A DNA stretch of 37,844 nucleotides from Asaia bogorensis (GTDB lineage Bacteria > Pseudomonadota > Alphaproteobacteria > Reyranellales > Reyranellaceae), in assembly GCA_945905835.1 (NCBI GenBank), contig CAMDQJ010000033.1:1-37844 (forward strand), given 5' to 3'. The notes beneath the pieces were generated by a model, which was not told the DNA's origin, searched no databases, and saw nothing but the letters and a program-made list of their open reading frames with translations. The translations under genes and the position numbers were made by a program. This document shows, in pieces, positions 15,294 through 24,095 of the stretch (positions are counted from its first letter, which is position 1; the number at the start of each line of letters is the position of its first letter).

Positions 15294-17108
15294 TTGAAGC
15301 CGACTGACATCACGAATCCCGACTATTTTCACAAGGTCGTCGATTGCCAATGGGCGTGCCCGGCGCATACCCCGGTCCCCGAATACATCCGGCTGATCGC
15401 GCACGGACAATACTCCGAAGCGTACATGATCAACTGGAAGTCCAACGTCTTCCCGGGAATCCTCGGCCGCACCTGCGATCGCCCCTGCGAGCCCGCCTGC
15501 CGGCGCTCCCGCGTCGAGGACGAGACGCTGGTGAAGAGCAAGAAGGAACCGGTCGCGATCTGCCGCCTCAAGCGCGTCGCCGCCGACTACAAGGACGACG
15601 AGGGCATCAAGGCCAACATGCCCAAGGCGCCGAAGAAGAACGGCAAGCGCGTGGCCTGCGTCGGTGGCGGTCCGGCCTCGCTCACCGTGGCGCGCGATCT
15701 CGCCGTGCTTGGCTACGAGATCGTGATCTACGATCAGGATCCCAAGCTCGGCGGTTTCATCCGCACACAGATCCCGCACTTCCGCCTGCCCGAGTCGGTG
15801 ATCGACGAGGAAGTGGGCTACATCACGGATATCGGCAACATCGAGTTCCGCCACAAGAAGATCGACTCGATGAAGTCGGTCCTGACCGAAGGCTACGACG
15901 CGGTGTTCGTCGGCTCCGGCGCACCGCGCGGCCGCGACCTCGACGTGCCCGGCCGCAAGGAAGCCGCCGCCAACATCCATATCGGGCTGGACTGGCTGTC
16001 GTCGGTTTCGTTCGGCCACATCACCAAGGTCGGCAAGCGCGTGATCGTGCTGGGCGGCGGCAACACCGCGATGGACTGCTGCCGCACGGCCCGCCGTTTG
16101 GGCGGTGACAGCGTGAAGGTCATCGTGCGTTCCGGCTTCGAGGAAATGAAGGCGTCGCCCTGGGAAAAGGAAGACGCGATGGGCGAGGACATCCCCATCC
16201 TCAACATGCTGGTTCCGAAGGAAGTGAAGCACGAGAACGGCAAGATCAAGGGCGTGCTGTTCGAGAAGGTGAAGGCCGAGTACGACGCCAAGGGCCGCCG
16301 TTCGCTCAAGCCGTCGGGCGAGCCCGACGAGCTTCATGAATGCGACGACGTGCTGGTGGCGATCGGCCAGGAGAACGCCTTCCCGTGGATCGAGAAGGAT
16401 GCCGGCATCGAGTTCGACAAGTGGGGCCTGCCCCAGCTCAACGAAAAGACCTTCGGCAGCACGCATCCCAAGGTCTTCTTCGGCGGCGACGCCGCGTTTG
16501 GCCCGAAGAACATCATCTGGGCCGCCGCGCACGGCCATGACGCCGCGATCTCCATCCACAAGATGCTGATCGGCGAGAATCCGGAAGAACGCCCCGCTCC
16601 CGGCGTGAATATCGTGAGCCAAAAGATGGGCATCCACGAGTGGAGCTACGACAACGCTCCCACGATCGACCATCGCCTGAAGGTGCCGCACCGGCCCAAG
16701 GTCGAGGCGCTGAAGAACATCATGGCCGAGGTTGAGCTCGGCTTCACGCCCGAGCTCGCTGTCAAGGAAGCCCAGCGCTGCCTGAACTGCGACGTGCAGA
16801 CGGTGTTCGCCGGCAGCCTTTGCATCGAGTGCGACGCCTGCGTCGACATCTGCCCGATGGACTGCATCAGCTTCGTCGAGGACGGCGAGGAGAAGGATCT
16901 GCGCGGCCGTCTCAACGCGCCGGCGATGAATCCGACCCAGGACCTCTACATCGGCGCCGACCTCAAGACCCGCCGCGTCATGGTGAAGGACGAGGATGTC
17001 TGCCTGCATTGCGGGCTCTGTGCCGAGCGCTGTCCGACCGGCGCCTGGGATATGCGCAAGTACTACATGGAAATGGCCCAAGCGGAGCAGTCATGCCGCA
17101 AGCAATAA
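15294..17108 (+). CDS. korC: KorC-like FAD/Fe-S NAD(P)H:ferredoxin-type subunit of 2-oxoacid oxidoreductase
   Basis: The 604-residue protein resembles the small subunit of glutamate synthase but has extra iron-sulfur domains. The N-terminal domain has C18, C22, C61, C65 and C69 for Fe-S clusters. Residues 124-129 (GGGPAS) form the FAD fold and a later LGGGNTAMDCCRTARR the NADPH fold. The C-terminus carries two ferredoxin motifs, CIECDACVDICPMDC and CLHCGLCAERCPTG. In Azoarcus and Thauera a subunit of this kind (KorC) links 2-oxoglutarate oxidation to NADP+; I infer the same here from the overlap with korA. It begins with TTG, supported by GGAG six bases upstream; no better in-frame start fits. 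It overlaps korA by 16 bases. Confidence 0.85.
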   Translation: MKPTDITNPDYFHKVVDCQWACPAHTPVPEYIRLIAHGQYSEAYMINWKSNVFPGILGRTCDRPCEPACRRSRVEDETLVKSKKEPVAICRLKRVAADYKDDEGIKANMPKAPKKNGKRVACVGGGPASLTVARDLAVLGYEIVIYDQDPKLGGFIRTQIPHFRLPESVIDEEVGYITDIGNIEFRHKKIDSMKSVLTEGYDAVFVGSGAPRGRDLDVPGRKEAAANIHIGLDWLSSVSFGHITKVGKRVIVLGGGNTAMDCCRTARRLGGDSVKVIVRSGFEEMKASPWEKEDAMGEDIPILNMLVPKEVKHENGKIKGVLFEKVKAEYDAKGRRSLKPSGEPDELHECDDVLVAIGQENAFPWIEKDAGIEFDKWGLPQLNEKTFGSTHPKVFFGGDAAFGPKNIIWAAAHGHDAAISIHKMLIGENPEERPAPGVNIVSQKMGIHEWSYDNAPTIDHRLKVPHRPKVEALKNIMAEVELGFTPELAVKEAQRCLNCDVQTVFAGSLCIECDACVDICPMDCISFVEDGEEKDLRGRLNAPAMNPTQDLYIGADLKTRRVMVKDEDVCLHCGLCAERCPTGAWDMRKYYMEMAQAEQSCRKQ

Positions 17109-18937
17109 CCGCCGTTAACGACTTCGTCGTCAAGTTCGCCAACGTCAACGGCTCCGGATCGGCTTCCGCCAACGAACTCTTCGCCCGCGCCATCCTGCGC
17201 ATGGGCGTGCCGGTCAGCCCGCGCAACATCTTCCCGTCGAACATCCAGGGCCTGCCGACCTGGTACGAGGTCCGCGTCACTGAGAAGGGCTATCTCGGCC
17301 GCCGCGGCGGCGTCGACATGATGGTGGCGATGAACCCGCAGACTTGGGCCGAGGACGTCAAGGAAATCGAGCTGGGCGGCTACCTGTTCTACGACTCGAC
17401 CAAGCCGATGCCGGCTTCGATGTTCCGTGAGGACATCAACGTCGTGGGCGTGCCGCTCACCGCCATCACCAACGCCACCTATTCCGACGCCCGCCAGCGC
17501 CAACTCTTCAAGAACATCATCTATGTCGGCGCGCTCTCCATCCTGCTCGACATCGACGACAGCGAGATCAAGCGACTGTTCGGCGAGCAGTTCAAGGGCA
17601 AGGAGAAGCTGCTCGATTCCAACGTCAAGGCGCTCAATCTCGGCCGCGACTGGGTGAAGCAGCACATCGATCCCGCCACCGTGAAGCTCAAGGTCCGCCG
17701 CTCCGACAATGTCGGCGACCGCATCTTCGTCGAAGGCAACAATGCTGCTGCCCTCGGCGCGGTCTATGGCGGCGCCACCGTTTGTGCCTGGTACCCGATC
17801 ACGCCCTCCTCCTCGCTGGCCGAGGCTTTCCAGGCGCACTGCAAGAAGCTGCGCCACGACAAGGAGACCGGCAAGGCCAAGTACGCCATCGTGCAGGCCG
17901 AGGACGAGCTTGCCTCGATCGGCATCGTGATCGGCGCCGGCTGGAACGGCGCACGCGCCTTCACCAGCACCTCGGGCCCCGGCATCTCGCTGATGACCGA
18001 GTTCATCGGCCTCGCCTCCTTCGCCGAGGTCCCGGCCGTGATCGTTAACGTTCAGCGTGGCGGGCCGTCGACCGGCATGCCGACCCGCACGCAGCAATCC
18101 GACCTGCTGTCCTGCGCCTACGCCTCCAACGGCGATACCAAGCACGTCCTGCTGTTCCCCGAGGATCCCAAGGAGTGCTTCGACTTCACCGCCGACGCGC
18201 TCGACCTCGCTGACCGCCTGCAGACGCCGGTGTTCGTCATGACCGACCTCGACATCGGCATGAACCACCGCCTGTGCAAGCCGTTCGAATGGGACGAGAA
18301 GCGCAGCCTCGACCGCGGCAAGGTGATGACCGCCGAGGACCTCGAGGCCGGCAAGAATTTCGGCCGCTATCTCGACGTCGACGGCGACGGCATTCCCTTC
18401 CGCACCTATCCCGGCACGCACCCCTCCAAGGGCGCCTACTTCACGCGCGGCACGACCAAGGACGAGTACGCGCGCTATTCCGAGGAAGGCGCGGTCTACG
18501 TCCGCAACATGGAGCGGCTGCAGAAGAAGTTCGGCACCGCCGCCAGGATCGCGCCGCAGCCGATCCGCAAGCCGGCGTCGAAATCGACGCGCTACGGCGT
18601 GATCTACTTCGGCTCGACCAATCCCGCGATGGTCGAGGCGCTCGATCGGCTGGAGGCCGACGGCCATCACGTCAACGCGCTGCGCGTGCGCGCCTTCCCC
18701 TTTGCGCAAAGTGTCGAAGATTTCATCCACGAGCACGACAAGGTTTTCATCGTCGAGCAGAACCGCGACGCCCAGCTCCGCACCATGCTGATGAGCGAGT
18801 TCGTGCTCGACGGCCGCAAGCTGGTTCCCGTGCTGCACTACGACGGCACGCCGATCACCGCCAAGTTCATCTCGGCCGACATCGAGAGGAAGCTCGGCCA
18901 GTTCAAAGTCATCTCCTTCGAGAAGGCCGCGTCATGA
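17093..18937 (+). CDS. korA: 2-oxoacid:ferredoxin/NADP oxidoreductase, fused gamma-alpha subunit (KorA)
   Basis: The 614-residue protein fuses the gamma domain (about residues 10-190, with the NGSGSASANELFARAILR segment in the place of the usual GxGGxG) and the alpha domain (from about 215, AAALGAVYGGATVCAWYPITPSSS, then TSTSGPGISLMTEFIG and QRGGPSTGMPTRTQQSD), followed by a C-terminal transketolase-like region. This gamma-alpha fusion is the typical KorA of 2-oxoglutarate oxidoreductases. With KorB it decarboxylates 2-oxoglutarate (or another 2-oxoacid) with CoA to the acyl-CoA, passing electrons to Fe-S centres. The ATG lies inside the end of korC and the stop TGA overlaps the korB ATG, so the three genes are translationally coupled. 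Cytoplasmic. Confidence 0.92.
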   Translation: MPQAITAVNDFVVKFANVNGSGSASANELFARAILRMGVPVSPRNIFPSNIQGLPTWYEVRVTEKGYLGRRGGVDMMVAMNPQTWAEDVKEIELGGYLFYDSTKPMPASMFREDINVVGVPLTAITNATYSDARQRQLFKNIIYVGALSILLDIDDSEIKRLFGEQFKGKEKLLDSNVKALNLGRDWVKQHIDPATVKLKVRRSDNVGDRIFVEGNNAAALGAVYGGATVCAWYPITPSSSLAEAFQAHCKKLRHDKETGKAKYAIVQAEDELASIGIVIGAGWNGARAFTSTSGPGISLMTEFIGLASFAEVPAVIVNVQRGGPSTGMPTRTQQSDLLSCAYASNGDTKHVLLFPEDPKECFDFTADALDLADRLQTPVFVMTDLDIGMNHRLCKPFEWDEKRSLDRGKVMTAEDLEAGKNFGRYLDVDGDGIPFRTYPGTHPSKGAYFTRGTTKDEYARYSEEGAVYVRNMERLQKKFGTAARIAPQPIRKPASKSTRYGVIYFGSTNPAMVEALDRLEADGHHVNALRVRAFPFAQSVEDFIHEHDKVFIVEQNRDAQLRTMLMSEFVLDGRKLVPVLHYDGTPITAKFISADIERKLGQFKVISFEKAAS

Positions 18938-19989
18938 CCTACATCGCCAAGCCCCGGCTGCACCATCCGTCGCTGGTCAAGAACAAGGCGGGCTTCACCC
19001 GCCGCGAGTACGAGGGCGCCGTCTCGACGCTGTGCGCCGGCTGCGGCCACGACTCGATCAGCGCCGCCATCATCCAGGCGAGCTACGAGCTCGACATCCT
19101 GCCGCACCAGATCGCCAAGCTCTCGGGTATCGGCTGCTCGTCCAAGGCGCCGACCTACTTCCTGGGCGCCAGCCACGGCTTCAACACCGTGCACGGCCGC
19201 ATGCCGTCGGTGATGACCGGCGCCAATCTCGCCAACAAGGACCTGATCTACATGGGCGTGTCGGGCGACGGCGACTCCGCCTCGATCGGCCTCGGCCAGT
19301 TCGCCCACGTCATGCGCCGCGGCGTCAACATGACCTACATCGTCATGAACAACGGCGTCTACGGCCTGACCAAGGGCCAGTTCTCGGCCACCGCCGACAA
19401 GGGCTCGATCAGCAAGAAGGGTGCCGCCAATTCAGACGAATCGATCGATCTGGTCTCGCTCGCCATCCTGATGGGCGCCACCTTCGTCGGCCGTTCGTTC
19501 TCCGGCGACAAGCACCAGCTGGTGCCGCTGATCAAGGCCGCCATGGCGCATCGCGGTGCTGCCTTCATCGACGTCATCAGCCCCTGCGTTGCCTTCAACA
19601 ACCACCCCGGCTCGACCAAGAGCTACGACTACGTGCGTGAGCACAACGAGGCGCTGAACCGCATCGACTTCATCGAGAGCCGCGAGGAGATCACCACCTC
19701 CTACGAGCCCGGCACCGTCACCACCGTGCAGCAGCACGACGGATCGGTACTGCGGCTGCGCAAGCTCGGCGAGGAATACGACGCCGCCGACAAGGTGGCG
19801 GCGATGAAGCGCGTCCAGGAGGGCACCGCGGCCGGCGAGGTCGTGACTGGCCTGCTCTACCTCGACCCGACGCCCAAGGACCTGCACGCCAACCTGAACA
19901 CGGTCGACGCGCCGCTCAACGCGCTGAACGGGCCCGAGCTCTGCCCCGGTCCTGGCGTGCTCGACCGCATCAACGCCGGGCTGCGCTAA
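18934..19989 (+). CDS. korB: 2-oxoacid:ferredoxin/NADP oxidoreductase, TPP-binding beta subunit (KorB)
   Basis: The 351-residue subunit binds thiamine diphosphate and one 4Fe-4S cluster. Cys34 and Cys37 (LCAGCGHDS), Cys68 (GIGCSSKAP) and Cys218 (ISPCVAFNNHPGSTK) are the expected cluster ligands. The TPP/Mg motif is GDGDSASIG at residues 111-119 with the NN pair at 139-140 closing it. The short form without an additional ferredoxin domain fits KorB; the ferredoxin clusters are supplied by KorC. It overlaps korA by four bases (ATGA). The substrate is most likely 2-oxoglutarate by family resemblance, but a branched 2-oxoacid is not excluded. Confidence 0.92.
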   Translation: MTYIAKPRLHHPSLVKNKAGFTRREYEGAVSTLCAGCGHDSISAAIIQASYELDILPHQIAKLSGIGCSSKAPTYFLGASHGFNTVHGRMPSVMTGANLANKDLIYMGVSGDGDSASIGLGQFAHVMRRGVNMTYIVMNNGVYGLTKGQFSATADKGSISKKGAANSDESIDLVSLAILMGATFVGRSFSGDKHQLVPLIKAAMAHRGAAFIDVISPCVAFNNHPGSTKSYDYVREHNEALNRIDFIESREEITTSYEPGTVTTVQQHDGSVLRLRKLGEEYDAADKVAAMKRVQEGTAAGEVVTGLLYLDPTPKDLHANLNTVDAPLNALNGPELCPGPGVLDRINAGLR

Positions 19990-20045
19990 TTCGCTACGTC
20001 TTCGCCATACTGGCCGGCATTGCCGGTGCCTTCATCGGCGCGGCT

Positions 20046-20282
20046 GTGCTCGGCATGGTGCTTGCCGCCCTCTTTACCGCCATCTGGGGAAGCTTCGAGG
20101 ACGCTGCCGCGATGGGCGGCGCCACCGTCGGGGGTTTTGCCGGCATCGCCATCGGCTTGGGCCTCGGCATTTGGCTGGTCCTTCGCAAGGACGGCGCGCA
20201 TGCCGGAAAGGCCCTGGCCTGGGTGGCTGCTGTGGCGTTCCTGGTGGCGATCCTCATCGCCATCGTGGTGTTCTCTTACTAG
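20046..20282 (+). CDS. Small hydrophobic membrane protein of unknown function
   Basis: The frame gives 78 residues from a GTG start, with two clear hydrophobic segments (GGFAGIAIGLGLGIWLVL and WVAAVAFLVAILIAIVVF) separated by LRKDGAHAGKA. The same frame stays open and hydrophobic back to the korB stop (IRYVFAILAGIAG), so the natural start may be earlier and use a non-standard codon; the GTG at 20046 would cut the first helix. Support for a real gene comes from its position right behind korB and from its stop, which shares CTAG with the stop of the convergent TIR gene, as in other convergent pairs of this window. I do not recognise the family. Confidence 0.5.
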   Translation: MLGMVLAALFTAIWGSFEDAAAMGGATVGGFAGIAIGLGLGIWLVLRKDGAHAGKALAWVAAVAFLVAILIAIVVFSY

Positions 20283-21435
20283 ATCGCCGCGAGGGCGCGG
20301 CTGAGCATGGTTCGGGTATCGCCGGACTGGACGGCGTGGCGCTGGAATGGCGCCAGGATGTAGGCCAATTCGTCCGGCAATTCGGCGGGCTCCAGCTCGA
20401 TCGGCACGATCAGCTTCTTGGCCCCCATTGCGAGATAGAGTTCGCGCACCACCTGGTCGGAGGCGTAGGCACTGGGCGACGCCATCAGCACCACGGCGCG
20501 GCTGCCCTTGATCGCACGCGTGATCTGGCCGACCCATCCCGGCCCTCCCGTCATGACGACCCGGTCGATCCAGACGGTGCGGCCCCCAGGGTCGCCCAGG
20601 GAAACTCGTCCGGGGGCGCAGCCTTCGGGATTGGCACGGGATGGGGCGCGGGAGCAGGCGCCGTCTTCGCGTCGGCGGCCGTGCGCTCGCGCTTGAGTTC
20701 GGCGAGTTGGCGCTCGAGTTCGGCGATGCGGGTTTCCTCGTTCGACGACGGCGGCGGCGATGGCCGTTGTGGTACCGCGCTGCGCGCCTCGCGGTCGAAT
20801 TCCAACCGTTGCCGCTCATCCTGAAGTTTGGCCTCAACCTCGCGTTCGGCGGCGGACTTTACCGCCGGCGGCGGCGGCGAACTCGGCGCCGTCAGGACAT
20901 CGGGGGGGCTCGCCCCCCAGGAGCCGAGGAGCGGCGCCGCCGCCTCTCGCATCATCACCCACACTCCGCCAATGAAAAGGGCCAGGACCACGACGCCTAG
21001 TGCCGCTGCATTCTGCCATCGGCCGGCGGGCCGAGCCGCTGCCACCGGGGCTTCGACGGTCGGCGGCGCCATATCCGGAGACGGCCGCGAGGCTGCTATT
21101 CCTTCGCCCGGAGCCAACGCAGCGTGCAGAAGCTTGAGAGGTGTGTCGCGCGCCGGCGCCTCGGCCGGGACGGTCTCGAGATCGCCCAGGCCCAGCGGCG
21201 GGAGTGTGTCGTCGCGACGGGCAATGACCAGTCGGCCTTGCGACCACAGTTCGATCAGGGCCGGGACGTCGCCCGCGGAGGCCGGCCTGGCGGCGCTCCA
21301 CACCAGCAGAACCGTGCGCTGCTCGCCGGCGGGCAGCGACGGCGCAACCTCGATGTCGAGGCCGCGCGTGATCTCTCGCACCTCCGCGGCAAACCCCGCA
21401 TCGGCTTCGCCGGCTACGATCAGCACCCCGCTCAT
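20279..21435 (-). pseudogene. TIR-domain membrane protein, frameshifted and missing half of its TIR domain
   Basis: The first frame (21435-20551) encodes: residues 1-90, a compact domain that looks like a degenerate TIR fold (MSGVLIVAGEADAGFA, then TVLLVWSAARPAS and GRLVIARRDDTLPP); a membrane helix at about 145-162; a Pro/Ala-rich, charged, probably coiled-coil stretch at 195-256; and PPDEFPWATL, then a stop. In another frame (about 20597-20279) the C-terminal half of a TIR domain follows: GGRTVWIDR, GWVGQITRAIKGSRAVVLM, ASDQVVRELYLA and KKLIVPIEL. The first strand and helix of that TIR domain are absent, so about 100 bases plus the frame were lost near 20595. The gene starts 9 bases after the ABC exporter stop on the same strand. 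The intact protein would be a membrane-bound TIR protein with unknown role, in signalling or defence. Confidence 0.75.
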
Positions 21436-21444
21436 GGCCGTGGC

Positions 21445-23172
21445 CTAGGCCGGAACGGCGCCCTCGACCAGACGCCCGACCTCGCCCGGCGCCCGCTGCA
21501 GGTCGACCAGCCGCTTGTGCCACTGCCGCAGCGTCGGCCGGTGACCGATCGAAACCATCGTGGTCTGCGGCAGCCGCTGCTTCAACTCGGTGTAAATAGC
21601 CGCCTCGTTCGCGTCATCGAGCGCGGCCGTCGCCTCGTCCATGAACAGCCAGTCCGGCTTGAACACCAGCACCCGCGCCACGGCCAGCCGCTGCTGCTCG
21701 CCACCCGAGAGCACGTTGCTCCAATGCGCCTCCTCGTCGAGCCGGCCGGCAAGATGGCCGAGCTGCGCAGCCTGCAACGCCGTGACGAGCTCCTGGTCCG
21801 AAGCCCGCGAGTGCTCGTCGGGATATTTGATGGCATCGCGCAGCGTGCCGATGGGAATGTAGGGTTTCTGCGGCAGGAACAGCACGCGCGCGCCGGCCGG
21901 CACGTGCACCTGGCCCTTGCCGAACGGCCAGATGCCGGCGAGGGCCCGGAACAGCGTGCTCTTGCCCGAGCCGCTCTGGCCGGTGATCAGCGTCGCCTCG
22001 CCAGGCCGGAAGGCGAGATTGGCGTCACGCAACAACACCTGGCCGGTCGGCAAGCCAAGCGTCATGCCGCTCACGCCCACTTCGCTGCGGCCGGATTCGG
22101 CCACGACATCGATCGCTTCGTGCTCAGGTTTGTCGTCGATCGCGGCCTGCAGCCCTTTCAGGCGATCCATGACCGCGCGCAACTCGGCCAGTGACGTGTA
22201 ATTGTCGATGAAGAACGACAGCGCCGTCTGAACCTGGCCGAAGGCCGAGGCGGTCTGGGTCATCACGCCGAAGGTGATGATGCCGGCGAAGAAGCGCGGC
22301 GCCGTTACGACATAAGGAAAGATGATCGCGAGCTGGCCGTAGCCGTATTGGTAGAAGGCGAGCTGCGCCTGGGTCAGCAGGACGCGGAAGCCGTTGTTGA
22401 AGACGTCGAGAAAACGCGCATTCAGCGCTTTCTCCTCGCGCGCCTCGCCGTGATAGAGGGCGATGCCCTCGGCATTTTCACGCACGCGCACCAGGGCAAA
22501 TCGGAAATTCGCCTCGTAGCGCTGCTTCATGAAGTTGAGCGGGATAAGGCGGCGGCCCACCAGGTTGGCCAGCAGGGTGCCGGCCAGGGCGTAGATGAGG
22601 CAAATCCACGCCATATAACCCGGGATGGTGACGTCGAGCCCGATCGGCGCGAGGGACAGCGGACCCGACAGCTCCCACAGAATGAACAGGAAGGAGACGA
22701 GCGTCGCGACTGCCCCCAACAGGCCAAGCAGGAGGCTCATGGTGAATTCGCCGAGTTGGCGCAAATCCTCGGCGATACGCTGGTCGGCGTTGTCGACGGT
22801 GCGCGCAAGTTCGATGCGATAGTAGCCGCGGTCGTCGAACCAATGGGCGAGGTATCGACGGGTCAGCCATCGCCGCCAGCGCAGCCGAAGATACGGGCTC
22901 ACGACGTAGCGGGCGACCAGAAGCACGATGTAGATGGCGGCGAGCCACGAAAAAGTGACGATTTCCCGCCAGAAGACGGGTTCGTCCTTGGCCTGGATCG
23001 CATCGTAGAAGCGGCGGTTCCAGTTATTGAACGCCACCTCGAACCCGACCAAACCGAAAGTCAGCGCAATCGCCCCGATCAGCAGGGCGATGGCGATGGG
23101 CCATTCCTCCGACTTGAAGTACGGGACGACGAGGCGCCACCAGTCGGTGACGAACGAGCCTACTTTTTTCAT
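21445..23172 (-). CDS. SbmA/BacA- and YddA-like ABC transporter (fused membrane and ATPase domains)
   Basis: The 575-residue protein has an N-terminal membrane part of about 330 residues with six hydrophobic segments and the family block YYRIELARTVDNADQRIAED, characteristic of the SbmA/BacA peptide transporters. The C-terminal ATPase has Walker A GQSGSGKST, signature LSGGEQQRLAVARV and Walker B WLFMDEATAALD. SbmA/BacA proteins take up antimicrobial peptides, bleomycin and vitamin B12 and shape membrane lipids; the fused forms like YddA are less well characterised and are related to very-long-chain fatty acid transporters. The gene is complete and located directly upstream of the TIR gene, 33 bases after the TRAP remnant. 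Confidence 0.9.
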   Translation of the reverse strand: MKKVGSFVTDWWRLVVPYFKSEEWPIAIALLIGAIALTFGLVGFEVAFNNWNRRFYDAIQAKDEPVFWREIVTFSWLAAIYIVLLVARYVVSPYLRLRWRRWLTRRYLAHWFDDRGYYRIELARTVDNADQRIAEDLRQLGEFTMSLLLGLLGAVATLVSFLFILWELSGPLSLAPIGLDVTIPGYMAWICLIYALAGTLLANLVGRRLIPLNFMKQRYEANFRFALVRVRENAEGIALYHGEAREEKALNARFLDVFNNGFRVLLTQAQLAFYQYGYGQLAIIFPYVVTAPRFFAGIITFGVMTQTASAFGQVQTALSFFIDNYTSLAELRAVMDRLKGLQAAIDDKPEHEAIDVVAESGRSEVGVSGMTLGLPTGQVLLRDANLAFRPGEATLITGQSGSGKSTLFRALAGIWPFGKGQVHVPAGARVLFLPQKPYIPIGTLRDAIKYPDEHSRASDQELVTALQAAQLGHLAGRLDEEAHWSNVLSGGEQQRLAVARVLVFKPDWLFMDEATAALDDANEAAIYTELKQRLPQTTMVSIGHRPTLRQWHKRLVDLQRAPGEVGRLVEGAVPA

Positions 23173-23205
23173 GGGTGGAGAATCCTTTCGGTCCCCACAG
23201 TAGCG

Positions 23206-24095
23206 CTACATCTGGTTGGGCAGCCAGAGCGCGATGATCGGGAAGGCGATGAGGATAATCAGCCGCAGGATATCGGTGGCGATGAACGGCAGCACGCCCT
23301 TGAAGATCGACGAAAACGATACGTCCTGGATCACGCTTTTTATGACGAAGACGTTCATGCCGACCGGCGGATGGATGAGGCCGAGCTCGACCGTCATGAC
23401 GATGATCACGCCGAACCAGATCGGGTCGAAACCGAGCTCGATGACGACCGGAAAAATGATCGGCACGGTGAGGATGATCATCGCCATGGCGTCCATCAGG
23501 CAGCCCAGGACCAGGTACATGACCATGATGATGGCGAGCACGCCGTAGCGGCCGATGCCGAGGCCGGTGAGGAACTCCGTCACCTTCTGCGGCACCTGGG
23601 TGATGGTGAGGAAGTAGCCGGACAGCAGGGCGCCGATCAGCACCGTGAACACCGCCGCCGCCGTGCGTGTGGCCTGCAGCAGCGAGGAGCGGATTTAGCT
23701 CTTGCCGAGGCGGCCGCGCAGCACGCCCAGGATGAAGGCGCCGGCCGCGCCGACGCCGCCGGCTTCGGTCGGCGTGAAGACGCCGCCATAGAGGCCAACG
23801 ACGACCGACAGGAACAGCACCACGGGCGCCCAGACGTCGCGCAAGCCCAGCAGCCGCTCGCGCCACGACGCCTTGGGTACCGTCGGCAGGAAGTCGGGCT
23901 TGACCGCACAGATCAGCGCGATGGTCGCCATGTACATGACCATCGCCAGAAGGCCGGGCAGGATGCCGGCGCGGAACAGCTTGCCCACATCCTGCTGGGT
24001 GATCAGGCCGTAGACCGCGAGCACGGTCGAGGGCGGCAGCATGGCGCCCAAAGTCCCGCCGGCCGCCGACAGCAGCGCCAACCGCGATGATCGCT
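23206..24095 (-). pseudogene. dctM: TRAP transporter large permease DctM, 5'-truncated and interrupted by a stop codon
   Basis: The frame shows the C-terminal two thirds of DctM. It starts abruptly at RSSRLALLSAAGGTLGAML directly behind the dctP stop, continues with the LPPSTVLAVYGLI and GGVFTPTEAGGVGAAGAF blocks, reaches GRLGKS and then a TAA at 23695-23697, and goes on in the same frame with IRSSLLQATRTAAAVFTVLIGALL and the final conserved block MTVELGLIHPPVGMNVFV. AAA to TAA would explain the stop. The first 130 or so residues and the small permease gene dctQ, expected between dctP and dctM, are missing. Without them no functional TRAP transporter is encoded here, although dctP is intact. 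Confidence 0.85.

Noticed and set aside
15111..17081. A 656-codon minus-strand frame opposite korC
   Set aside because: It is antisense to a gene with complete cofactor motifs and has no recognisable domain.
23173..23205. GTGGGGA...TCTCCAC hairpin before the SbmA/YddA-like gene as a regulatory element or terminator
   Set aside because: The stem has a G-U pair, no U-run follows, and it can easily arise by chance in this composition.
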